From NCBI GenBank assembly GCA_013285985.1, contig JABDGR010000011.1:1-38063 (forward strand): DNA of 38,063 bases. Reading direction: 5' to 3'. The stretch is from Verrucomicrobiota bacterium (GTDB lineage Bacteria > Verrucomicrobiota > Verrucomicrobiia > Opitutales > JABDGR01). The notes beneath the pieces were generated by a model. It was not told the origin of the DNA. It made no database searches and saw only the letters and a program-made list of their open reading frames with translations. Numbering within the stretch: position 1 is the first letter of the stretch; the number at the start of each line of letters is the position of its first letter. The translations under genes and the position numbers were made by a program. Of this stretch, positions 30,412-38,063 are shown piece by piece.

Positions 30412-30413
30412 AA

Positions 30414-30725
30414 CTATTTTACCAGACGCCCGAAAACATCCGCCAAATCAACGTGGAATTGCCGCAGCGCCAGCCAGAGGAAAAGAAAGAAACCGAAGAA
30501 GCACACAATTTTCAATTTGCGCACGCGCCCGGGCAGATGCCGGAAGTGGCGGTCCTTGAACGCCCGATGCGGGCTGCGGCTGACGCGGAAGTTCTGCCAC
30601 GAGGCGCAGATCTGATGCGTGGGTCGAAAGGCAATGTAGGCGCAAACGATGAGTGGCACACCAATGCTGGCGGAAATGGTGAGCCAGTAAAGTAGGTCTT
30701 CGACAGTCTGGAGGAGGTTGTTCAT
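30414..30725 (-). CDS. Hypothetical small membrane protein
   Basis: Two hydrophobic segments (LLYWLTISASIGVPLIVCAYIAF, LKIVCFFGFFLFLWLAL), packed tightly in the same direction upstream of yraN. Confidence 0.6.
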   Translation of the reverse strand: MNNLLQTVEDLLYWLTISASIGVPLIVCAYIAFRPTHQICASWQNFRVSRSPHRAFKDRHFRHLPGRVRKLKIVCFFGFFLFLWLALRQFHVDLADVFGRLVK

Positions 30726-30747
30726 TGCGCGGGCGCGTAAATCCCCT

Positions 30748-31293
30748 TCACCTGGCCGGTCGGCTGGGCGGTCTCGCCGGGCCGGGTGGTGCGCCGGCCT
30801 CGTCCGGCAGTTTGGCCTCGAGGGCGGCGATGGCCTCGTGTGTTTGCGCCAGGCCTTCGCCTTTGTTCAGGCGGGCCGGGTCGCTCAACTCCGCTTGCTG
30901 TACCTCCAGGCGCTGGCGTACCGTGGCCGGGTCGGTGCTGCGCGTCGGGATTTTTCCGCGATGCACCGCACCGCGGTGCATGCGCTTCAACAGTGGTGGC
31001 AGCATCCCGGCGAAAACGCTGTAACACGTCGGGCAGCCGTAGCGGCCCCGGTGTTCGAAGTCGCGCTGGCTGCAATCGCAGGCCGGGCAGCGCGCCGTCG
31101 GCTCCCGCGTGCGGCGTGCCGTGGCGCCCGCCCGCTCAAGCAGTGCGTAAGTGTCCGCGTCGAACACCCCGTTTTCTGCCGCGTGTTTTTCGCACCAGGC
31201 GCGGGAAACATTTTTGCCGTCCTTGGCAAAAGTGATGAAGACCGTCGCGGTCGCTCCGCAACTGGCGCAGGCAGGCTTGGGTGTATGCCCCAT
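30748..31293 (-). CDS. McsA-like protein with CxxC zinc motifs and a UVR-like C-terminal region
   Basis: CASCGA, CEKH, CPACDC, CPTCYSVF...LLKRMHRGAVHRGKIP is typical of McsA/UvrB-UvrC motif proteins. Start at MGHTPKP (31293). Confidence 0.82.
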   Translation of the reverse strand: MGHTPKPACASCGATATVFITFAKDGKNVSRAWCEKHAAENGVFDADTYALLERAGATARRTREPTARCPACDCSQRDFEHRGRYGCPTCYSVFAGMLPPLLKRMHRGAVHRGKIPTRSTDPATVRQRLEVQQAELSDPARLNKGEGLAQTHEAIAALEAKLPDEAGAPPGPARPPSRPAR

Positions 31294-31420
31294 GTTTTTA
31301 TTATCGGAAAAATTGTTCCAAAAGGCAATTGAGAACTGAGTTGGCTTGACGCTGGAACCCAAAGCGTTAATCCTGATTTTGGACGCCGGACTCCTGGTCG
31401 TTCGCTCCTGTCTTATCACC

Positions 31421-31993
31421 ATGGAACTGTTTTTTTCACCGCGGGGCCGCATCAAGCGGCTCACTTTTTGGGAGGGCCTTACGGCCTGGTTCCTCCTGCA
31501 TTCCTTGCTGCTGATCATCATCATCATGGCCATGATGTATGCCCGGAACGGTTTTGTCTGGATGCTCGCGGATACCGATTTGTCCATTTTCGCCAATTTT
31601 TTCACCGCGCTATTCTTTGCCGAGTGGGTTTTCGCCATTTGGACCCTCGCGGCCATTTGCGCCAAACGCTGGCACGATTTGAATTTTTCCGGCTGGCTGG
31701 CGGCGCTTAACACCGTGCCGGTGGTCGTGGCGGGCCAGGCGCTCTTGGCTTTCTTTGGCGGGCTCGAACGCGATTTGGTTTACCGCTATGTCACTGACCC
31801 GAAGGCCATGGGCGAGGGCCAAAATCTCTTTGAAGTCATTACTCGGGCGAAAATCATGTTTTACAAAGACTATGTCGAGCCTTCGCCCATGTACGTGACG
31901 TTTGCCGTGCTGGTCGTGGCCGGGGTCTTCCTTTTCCCCTGCGTTTTGAAGGGCACGTCGGGTGCGAACGTCCATGGCAAAGCTGGGGCTTGA
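31421..31993 (+). CDS. DUF805-like integral membrane protein
   Basis: MELFFSPRGRIKRLTFW..., several TM segments, and CAKRWHDLNFSGWLAAL resembling the DUF805 RLHDxxxSGW motif. Confidence 0.7.
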   Translation: MELFFSPRGRIKRLTFWEGLTAWFLLHSLLLIIIIMAMMYARNGFVWMLADTDLSIFANFFTALFFAEWVFAIWTLAAICAKRWHDLNFSGWLAALNTVPVVVAGQALLAFFGGLERDLVYRYVTDPKAMGEGQNLFEVITRAKIMFYKDYVEPSPMYVTFAVLVVAGVFLFPCVLKGTSGANVHGKAGA

Positions 31994-32000
31994 GGCCGCG

Positions 32001-32396
32001 TCAATTCAGGGAGCGCACATAAGCCAGTAATTCGGCTATTTCCGCCTCCGAATGTTTTTTGGCGAAAGAAGGCATTTCGCCTTGGATGCCGTTCTTGATG
32101 ACATTCACGATGCGGCGGTCGCTCACTTGCACGCCGTGCAAGTCCGGCCCTTCATCGCCGTGGGCGTCGGCCCCGTGGCAGTGCGCGCAACTGTTCAGGA
32201 ATAATTTTTGTCCCGCCACGGCCATTTCCGGTGAGGGTGCCGGGGGCGAGAACAGCCAGGTCTCGGCGACGGCCGGTTGCTGGTGTGAATCGGCCCGGGC
32301 TTGTTGCTGCAAGGTCTTGCCGAAAACAAAGGCCCCGCCCAATGCCAGCCCGCTGGCCAGGATGGCCGCCCCCAATGCTTTCTTTTCGCGAGTCAT
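32001..32396 (-). CDS. Cytochrome c (class I, single heme)
   Basis: N-terminal signal/anchor; CAHCHGADAHGDEGPDLHG heme site, later M residues (GEMPSF), YVRSLN C-terminus. Confidence 0.92.
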   Translation of the reverse strand: MTREKKALGAAILASGLALGGAFVFGKTLQQQARADSHQQPAVAETWLFSPPAPSPEMAVAGQKLFLNSCAHCHGADAHGDEGPDLHGVQVSDRRIVNVIKNGIQGEMPSFAKKHSEAEIAELLAYVRSLN

Positions 32397-32409
32397 CGTC
32401 CGTCAGGTT

Positions 32410-32832
32410 TCAATGGCCCAAAAGCATTTCCCCGCCAAAATAGCCCGCGCCGGCCACCAAGGCCGCCGCCGTAAAACCCACGGCCAGATAACAGCCGAAC
32501 ACCCCGCGCCGGGTCATGGTGCCGACCATCGCCCGCCACGTGGCCAGCCCCACCAGCAGGCCAAACGCCGGCCAGACAAACAGGTGATGAAAACGCACCA
32601 GGTCGTGGCCCAGCATCTGGCCCTTGGTCATGAGTAATCCGGAGGCTACGGCGGGAAAAGTCCCCAGCCCGGCAAGTAACATCGTCCAGTATCCGGCGAT
32701 GTTCAACTGCGGCCCCGCCGGTCGGCGCGCCAGCGCCAAACCCGCCGCATCGAAGAGCCACGAACACCCCGCCAGTGCCAGGGGCAGATGCGTGCTCGCG
32801 CCATGAATTTTTGCCCAAAATTCGCTGTCCAT
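32410..32832 (-). CDS. Small polytopic membrane protein (DUF2231-like)
   Basis: About 4 TM segments with His residues (KIHGASTHLPLALAG, VRFHHLFVW), between the phosphoesterase and cytochrome c genes on the same strand. Confidence 0.72.
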   Translation of the reverse strand: MDSEFWAKIHGASTHLPLALAGCSWLFDAAGLALARRPAGPQLNIAGYWTMLLAGLGTFPAVASGLLMTKGQMLGHDLVRFHHLFVWPAFGLLVGLATWRAMVGTMTRRGVFGCYLAVGFTAAALVAGAGYFGGEMLLGH

Positions 32833-32847
32833 GGTTTGGCGTCCGGT

Positions 32848-33873
32848 TTATCCGGCTTTGTCGGCGAGGGTTGAATCCACCACCGCCAGCGTGTGGTCGT
32901 GTTCGATGTATTTCACGCTGGTGAGCCCGAGGTAGGAGCGCAGTTTCGGCGCATCCACGAGCATCGGGCCGGGCTTGGGCGCGGTACCCGGTTCGGGTTG
33001 CGGGAAAGCCGTCGAGCGCGCGGTGTGGAACATCATGTTGCCCTCCACCTTTTGCAGCGCCTGGTGGATATGCCCGTTCAATACCGTGACCGAGCCAAAC
33101 CGCTTGAGCAGGTCCAGCGCCTTTGCGCCATCGTCCATGCCCCAACCCCATTTCGGATAAACCGCCCACAGCGGAATGTGCGCGAAGACGACGATGGGGG
33201 TTTCCGCCGACAGGCTCGCCAGGTCTTTTTCCAGCCACGCCAGCTGCTCGGCGCCGATGGTGCCCAGGCCGCCTTGGGCCAAATTCATGACATTGTTCAG
33301 GCCGATGAAATGCACGCCCTTTTGGTCAAAGCTGTACCAGCCGGCGCCCATTGTGCCCTTGCCGAAGCGTTTCAGGTATTCCGCTCCGTTGTCGCTGCCC
33401 ACGTCATGTTCGCCGGGCACGTAGAAAACCTGCTTCGTTTTGCAGTCCTTGGTCATTTGATCCAGCAAGTCAAATTGACCGGGATCGGACAAGTGGGTGA
33501 GGTCGCCCGTGTGCAAAATGAATTCCGGCGTGGTCGGGAGCGCGTTGATGCGATTGACGGTTTCGCGGAAGGTCGCGGCCACGTCGGGGTTCGCGGGCAT
33601 TTTGAAGCCGATGTGGCTGTCGCTGATTTGGACAAAGTTCAGCAAACCGGTGCTGGTCGTAGGCATGGCCGGCGTCGCGGGCATGGCCGCACCGGCACCG
33701 TAGCTCGCGCCGAGTACGCGCGAACTGAGTGTGCCGCTGCCGACGACCCAGACCAGGCCGGTGCCGGCCCAGGCCATGCATTTTAAGAAACCGCGACGGT
33801 CTACGCCGTCGTGGTTGTGGTTGTCGAGGATGAGGTCGGCGGAGCCGGCGGGATGTTCGTGGTCGTGGTGCAT
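32848..33873 (-). CDS. Tat-exported calcineurin-like metallophosphoesterase
   Basis: DRRGFLKCMAWAGTGLVWVVG Tat-like signal; QISDSHIGF, HTGDLTH, VPGEHDVG, FAHIPLW, LNGHIHQ metal-site motifs. Confidence 0.9.
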   Translation of the reverse strand: MHHDHEHPAGSADLILDNHNHDGVDRRGFLKCMAWAGTGLVWVVGSGTLSSRVLGASYGAGAAMPATPAMPTTSTGLLNFVQISDSHIGFKMPANPDVAATFRETVNRINALPTTPEFILHTGDLTHLSDPGQFDLLDQMTKDCKTKQVFYVPGEHDVGSDNGAEYLKRFGKGTMGAGWYSFDQKGVHFIGLNNVMNLAQGGLGTIGAEQLAWLEKDLASLSAETPIVVFAHIPLWAVYPKWGWGMDDGAKALDLLKRFGSVTVLNGHIHQALQKVEGNMMFHTARSTAFPQPEPGTAPKPGPMLVDAPKLRSYLGLTSVKYIEHDHTLAVVDSTLADKAG

Positions 33874-33901
33874 GGATGGATGTGAGGGTGATTGCCGTTG
33901 A

Positions 33902-33929
33902 ATACGTGCCGGGAACCCGTTTTATTCCC
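33902..33929 (-). promoter_or_regulatory. Candidate ECF-sigma promoter driving the phosphoesterase operon
   Basis: Minus strand GGGAATAAAA-N13-CGTAT, 28 bp upstream of the phosphoesterase ATG; identical hexamer-like elements and spacing to the divergent + strand copy. Confidence 0.75.
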
Positions 33930-33962
33930 GAAATCTTCGCAAAAAACTTTTTGTTTTTTTGC

Positions 33963-33990
33963 GGGAATAAAACCGCCGGTTTTGACGTAT
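33963..33990 (+). promoter_or_regulatory. Candidate ECF-sigma autoregulatory promoter
   Basis: Plus strand GGGAATAAAA (33963-33972)-N13-CGTAT (33986-33990), ending 8 bp before the sigma factor ATG at 33999. Confidence 0.75.
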
Positions 33991-33998
33991 AATTCTTT

Positions 33999-34547
33999 AT
34001 GGACGAATCCGCGTTCCCGTCTGCGGTGGCCCCCGCCACCTTTGAGCAGGCCCTGTTGCCGCACCAGGACGCCGCTTACAACCTCGCCCGCTGGCTTATG
34101 CGCCACGACCACGATGCCGAAGATTGCGTGCAGGAAGCCTTCCTGCGCGCCTACCGGGCTTTCGACCGCTTTCGCGGCGGGGACGGGCGCACGTGGCTGC
34201 TCGCCATCGTGCGCAACGTCTGTTACTCCCGCCTCCGCCAAAAGCGCCTGGTCGAGCCGCCCATCTCTTTCGACGAAATCGAGCACAGCTCCAGCGTCGC
34301 CACCGTCGAATCGCCCTGGGCGCACGCCGCCGCCCGCGAATTGCTCCCCCAGGCCATGGATAAACTGCCGGACGAAGCGCGCGAAATCCTCGTGCTCCAT
34401 GAAATCGAGGGCTGCGCCTACAAGGAAATCGCCGCTATTTTGGAAGTGCCCATCGGCACCGTCATGTCGCGCCTCGCGCGCGCCCGGCTGAAACTCCTCG
34501 GCGAACTGCAACTGCTTTTGCGAAAGGATCTTTCCCATGGACTGTGA
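33999..34547 (+). CDS. ECF-type RNA polymerase sigma factor
   Basis: Region 2 (AYNLARWLMRHDHDAEDCVQEAFLRAYRAFDRFRGGDGRTWLLAIVRN) and region 4 (LPDEAREILVLHEIEGCAYKEIAAILEVPIGTVMSRLARARLKL). Confidence 0.96.
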   Translation: MDESAFPSAVAPATFEQALLPHQDAAYNLARWLMRHDHDAEDCVQEAFLRAYRAFDRFRGGDGRTWLLAIVRNVCYSRLRQKRLVEPPISFDEIEHSSSVATVESPWAHAAARELLPQAMDKLPDEAREILVLHEIEGCAYKEIAAILEVPIGTVMSRLARARLKLLGELQLLLRKDLSHGL

Positions 34548-35286
34548 CCAGCCCCAGGCCTTCCGGCAGGCTTATGCCGATGGTGAACTCGAACTCGGCC
34601 GTCTGATTGAGTTCGAGGCCCACTTGCAAAAATGCCCCGCGTGCCGCGCCGACGTGGAGAAAATCCGCGCCGGCCGCGCTGCTCTGCGCGCCAGTCTGCC
34701 GCGCTATGCCGCCCCGGCGCGTCTGACGGAGAAAATCCGCGCCGCTTTGCCCATCACGGCTCAACCCCGTCGCAATGTGACCATTAAATTTTGGCCGTAT
34801 CTCGGTTGGGCGACGTCGCTGGCCGCCGCGGTTTTATTTGGCCTGTTCATCGGTCTGCAACGCGGGCAAACGTCGGGCTTGCTCGACGAAGCGCTCGCCA
34901 GCCACGCCCGCTCGCTCATGGCCACGCATCTGATGGACGTGGTCTCCACTGACCAGCACACCGTCAAACCGTGGTTTGCGGGCAAAACCAATTTTGCTCC
35001 ACCCGTGGTGGACTTATCCGCCGAAGGCTTTCCGCTGGCTGGTGGCCGGCTCGACCAGCTTGGGCCACAACCCGTGGCCGCGCTCGTGTATGCCCGGCGC
35101 AAACATTTTATCAACTTGTTTGTCTGGCCCTCGACCTCCGGCCCGCTGCCTGAGCAGTCCGCCGAGACCCGGGGCTATCACACGCTATCCTGGTCGCAGG
35201 ATGGTCTGAACTTCATTGCCGTGTCCGAAATTCCCGCGGACGAACTGACCGCTTTCGTGAAAGCCTACCGCGCCCAAGCCCACTGA
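34537..35286 (+). CDS. Anti-sigma factor with zinc-binding (ZAS-like) domain
   Basis: HLQKCPAC (HX3CX2C) near the N-terminus, one TM segment (YLGWATSLAAAVLFGLFIGL), overlaps the ECF sigma gene. Confidence 0.92.
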   Translation: MDCDQPQAFRQAYADGELELGRLIEFEAHLQKCPACRADVEKIRAGRAALRASLPRYAAPARLTEKIRAALPITAQPRRNVTIKFWPYLGWATSLAAAVLFGLFIGLQRGQTSGLLDEALASHARSLMATHLMDVVSTDQHTVKPWFAGKTNFAPPVVDLSAEGFPLAGGRLDQLGPQPVAALVYARRKHFINLFVWPSTSGPLPEQSAETRGYHTLSWSQDGLNFIAVSEIPADELTAFVKAYRAQAH

Positions 35287-35289
35287 TTT

Positions 35290-37050
35290 TTATTTCGCCG
35301 CAATTTTCTTGAGCGCTTTCGTCACCGCCGCCAGCGGTCGCGTGTTGAATACTTGCTCCTTCGCCAGCCCGCCTTTGCGCGCAATCAGCACGCCGAGGCG
35401 CACGTAGCGCAATCCCGCGGTGTCATGGGCATCGGGATTGATCACGCACATCACGCCCTTGTCTGCCGCCTGGCGCCAATACCGCCAATCGAGGTCGAGG
35501 CGCTGCGGCTGCGCGTTTAATTCGATCATTTTGCCATTGGCCGCCGCCGCGGCGATAATCTTGGCGATGTTCACCGCATAGCCCTCGCGCTGTAGCAGCA
35601 GTCGCCCCGTCGCGTGGCCCAGCATCGTCACGTGCGGGTGTTCGAGCACGCGCACCATCCGCTTGGTCATCGCCGCCTCATCCTCGCCCTGTCCGTAACG
35701 ATTATGCACTGACGCAACCACGTAGTCCAGTTGCGCCAGCACGCTGTCCTCGTAATCAAGCTGGCCGTCCTTGAGGATGTCGCACTCCGTTCCCGCAAAA
35801 AGATGCACGCGGAATTTCTTGGACGCGTTGAGCGCGCGGATTTTTTCCACCTGCGCCAGCAGTCGTTCCTCGCTGAGCCCATGCGCTTGGAAGGACGACT
35901 TTGAATGGTCGGCAATGCCGAGATACTCCCAGCCGAGTTCATCGGCGGCGGCCGCCATCTCTTCGAGCGTCGCGTGGCCGTCGGAGGCGTTCGTGTGGTT
36001 GTGGAAGGCCCCGCGCAGGTCGCCTTCCTCAATCAGCCGCGGCAGCGGCCCTTTTTCCGCCCGTTCGATTTCATCCAGCCCTTCGCGCAATTCCGGTGGG
36101 ATGGGGTGGAGCCCGAGTTTTTCAAAAATATCGTCTTCGCTCCGCGCGGTAATGACGCTTTTCGCCCCCGGCCCGCCCGCGGTCGGGTCGTCCTTTTTCG
36201 TCAGGCCCCATTCGCTCAGGCTCAAGTCGCGGGCCAGCGCGCGTGAACGCATCTTCACATTATGGTCCTTCGAGCCGGTGAAGTGGTGCAGCGCAAAATA
36301 AAATTGTTTCAACGGCACCACGCGCAAGTCCGCCTGCATCCCGTCTTTGAGCCGCACGCTCGCCTTGGTGCCGCCGCGCCCCGTCACTTCCGCCACACCG
36401 GGCTGGGTGGTGAACCACTTCATTGCCGGATCGGGGTCTTCCGCCGCCACGAGAAAGTCCAAATCGCCGATCGTCTCCAGCCCGCGCCGCAAACTGCCCG
36501 CGTGCGAGACGCGTTCGACCCCCTTGATTTTTTTCAACCCTTCCACAATCGGCGCGGCCGCCTGCCAGGCGTCCCACCACAAATGCCGGCGACCGTACGC
36601 CTCCCGGTTTTTGATGCCGGTCAAAATATTCTCCTGCGTCTTTTCGCCAAAGCCCGGCAGCCCCGCCACTTTCCCCGCCGCGCACGCCTCGGCCAGCTTC
36701 GCCAGCGAATCCACGCCGAGTTCCTTGTGCAGCGCCATGATTTTTTTTGGCCCCAGCCCCGGCACGCCCAGCATTTCCACCAGCCCCGGCTCCACACTCG
36801 CCTTCAGCTTGTCGTAATAGGGCAATTTCCCGGTGTTATACAGCGTCGTGATTTTTTCTACCAGTGCCTCGCCCAGTCCCGGCACCTCGCCCAGCGTGTC
36901 TGCCTTGATGCGCGCGCCGAGGTCATCCTCCAACGCTGTCAGCGCCCGCGCCCCGTTGTGGTACGCCCGCACCTTGAAAGGGTTTTCCCCGGTCAGTTCC
37001 AGCAACGTCCCGATTTCCTCCAGCACCTCCGCGATTTCGGCTTTGTCCAT
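35290..37050 (-). CDS. polX: DNA polymerase/3'-5' exonuclease PolX (Pol X plus PHP domain)
   Basis: HhH regions (GLGPKKIMALHKELG), Pol X active site AGSLRRGLETIGDLDFLVA, PHP motifs FHNHTNASDGHATLEEM and LGIADHSKS. Confidence 0.96.
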   Translation of the reverse strand: MDKAEIAEVLEEIGTLLELTGENPFKVRAYHNGARALTALEDDLGARIKADTLGEVPGLGEALVEKITTLYNTGKLPYYDKLKASVEPGLVEMLGVPGLGPKKIMALHKELGVDSLAKLAEACAAGKVAGLPGFGEKTQENILTGIKNREAYGRRHLWWDAWQAAAPIVEGLKKIKGVERVSHAGSLRRGLETIGDLDFLVAAEDPDPAMKWFTTQPGVAEVTGRGGTKASVRLKDGMQADLRVVPLKQFYFALHHFTGSKDHNVKMRSRALARDLSLSEWGLTKKDDPTAGGPGAKSVITARSEDDIFEKLGLHPIPPELREGLDEIERAEKGPLPRLIEEGDLRGAFHNHTNASDGHATLEEMAAAADELGWEYLGIADHSKSSFQAHGLSEERLLAQVEKIRALNASKKFRVHLFAGTECDILKDGQLDYEDSVLAQLDYVVASVHNRYGQGEDEAAMTKRMVRVLEHPHVTMLGHATGRLLLQREGYAVNIAKIIAAAAANGKMIELNAQPQRLDLDWRYWRQAADKGVMCVINPDAHDTAGLRYVRLGVLIARKGGLAKEQVFNTRPLAAVTKALKKIAAK

Positions 37051-37055
37051 GGGGC

Positions 37056-37361
37056 TTAGGATTTGCGGAGCACGTCCGGCGCGCGCGGGTCCTTGCCGGC
37101 GGTTTTGTGGTACGCGCCGGTCTGCTTGTCGCGCACGTATTTGGTGAAGCCTTTTTTCTCCACGTTTTGTTCGGCCAGCAGGCTTTTGGTGCGGCCCGGC
37201 GTGTATTTCGTCGTCAGCGCCGGCGGCAGATAAACCCGCCGCACCGGCCGGCCTGTAACCGGGTGTCGCTCCAGTGCCTTCGCACTCATCGACTGCTCGA
37301 CCTCGAGCAATTCGCCCTCGGAGCCATCGTCGAGGATTTCCCGGTAAACGTAAATGGGCAT
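37056..37361 (-). CDS. FmdB-like small protein lacking zinc-ribbon cysteines
   Basis: MPIYVYREI...EVEQSMSAKALERHPVTGRPVRRVYLPP matches the FmdB-type scaffold (MPIYEYxC...CPxC...VRRxxxPP), but the protein has no Cys. Confidence 0.75.
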   Translation of the reverse strand: MPIYVYREILDDGSEGELLEVEQSMSAKALERHPVTGRPVRRVYLPPALTTKYTPGRTKSLLAEQNVEKKGFTKYVRDKQTGAYHKTAGKDPRAPDVLRKS

Positions 37362-37428
37362 GTCGCCACTTTAGGCGATTTTTCGCAATTGCGCAAGACT
37401 CGGCGCGAACTCCGGCCGCCCGAAATTG

Positions 37429-38063
37429 CTACCGTTTCAGCTTTGCGAAGAACGTCGAGTAATTCCCCCCGCCCGGCGGCGGCTCGTTCATTTTCAAGTC
37501 GTAGAACGGGCTCAGGGTATCAATGACGATTTTCTTCACGTGCGACTGGTGCCATTCGCCGGTGATGATTTCGAAGCGGACCTTGGAATACTCCATCAGC
37601 CGCGGCAGAATGGACCCTTCTGCGCCTTCGCAGTCGATTTTGAGCAGCGTGTGCGCGTTGGGATAATTCTTCAGCAGGTCGGCGAGCCACGCGGCGTCAA
37701 AAAAATATTCCCCCACGTCGAAGTACCGCTTCCCGTCAATGTTCATCTGCGCGTCCTGGTCCCCGAGCACCGGCAGGTTGATCGCCCGGCACCTCGGCGT
37801 GCAGTTGGCCGCCAGCCCGCGGAAGTGCTGGTGCATCGCTTCAAAGGAATAAATTTTCGCCTGCGGCCACAAATTCGCCGCCAGCGTGGTAAAGGCGCCA
37901 ATCTGCGCGCCGATGTCCACCACCAGCGCCGGGACAAACCCCTCCGCCGCCAGCCGTTGCACCTGGTAATCATCATGGGCGTAAATCTCCGTGATCGACC
38001 CTTTGTACGAGGCGAGTTCGACCGGGTCATCCGCCGGCAGGATCAATCGTGGAAAGGCCCGGC
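37429..38063 (-). CDS. FkbM family methyltransferase, 5' end probably outside the window
   Basis: VVDIGAQIGAFTTLAANLWPQAKIYSFEA SAM motif, LLKIDCEGAEGSILP. The frame stays open upstream of the listed TTG start to the window edge. Confidence 0.87.
   Translation of the reverse strand, partial: RAFPRLILPADDPVELASYKGSITEIYAHDDYQVQRLAAEGFVPALVVDIGAQIGAFTTLAANLWPQAKIYSFEAMHQHFRGLAANCTPRCRAINLPVLGDQDAQMNIDGKRYFDVGEYFFDAAWLADLLKNYPNAHTLLKIDCEGAEGSILPRLMEYSKVRFEIITGEWHQSHVKKIVIDTLSPFYDLKMNEPPPGGGNYSTFFAKLKR

Noticed and set aside
32393-33238. 281-aa minus-strand ORF
   Set aside because: Overlaps in alternate frames the DUF2231-like gene and the phosphoesterase, both of which have clear family features.
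33931-33962. Intrinsic terminator (AAAAAACTTTTTGTTTTTTT)
   Set aside because: No gene ends toward it; it sits between divergent promoters and lacks a GC-rich stem.
1-38063. CRISPR arrays, rRNA, tRNA
   Set aside because: No regularly spaced direct repeats, rRNA segments or convincing cloverleaf sequences were seen; a dedicated tRNA scan was not possible.

Overview
This is a high-GC, densely coded bacterial chromosome window with about 32 credible genes. Gene content is compatible with a Verrucomicrobiota-like organism, but that is inference only. Most of it is core metabolism and housekeeping: M3 peptidase (truncated), hybrid histidine kinase plus NarL-type regulator, phosphosugar mutase, UDPGP-family pyrophosphorylase, FtsB/DivIC-like protein, gltD and gltB, a heterodimeric ABC exporter, Nudix hydrolase, class III cyclase-like protein, divergent PurA, FloA, GrpE, 6-phosphogluconolactonase, secreted CE15-type esterase and SGNH hydrolase, OpcA, Zwf, YraN, an ECF sigma/anti-sigma pair divergent from a phosphoesterase/membrane protein/cytochrome c operon, PolX, a cysteine-free FmdB-like protein and an FkbM methyltransferase (truncated). 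I saw no CRISPR array, rRNA, tRNA, transposase or phage genes. The most notable signals are: (1) a four-helix-bundle (23S rRNA IVP/Avd-like) gene bounded by imperfect inverted repeats, filling the whole gap between gltB and gltD, with the repeats abutting or supplying translation signals; (2) two identical divergent promoter-like motifs GGGAATAAAA-N13-CGTAT between the ECF sigma gene and the phosphoesterase/cytochrome operon, predicting an autoregulated ECF regulon and a near-leaderless sigma mRNA; (3) a class III nucleotide cyclase homologue, 3 bp behind a Nudix gene, that keeps its metal and transition-state residues but lacks the canonical adenine/guanine recognition residues and carries an unassigned C-terminal extension. 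All family assignments are by eye from motifs; no searches were run.
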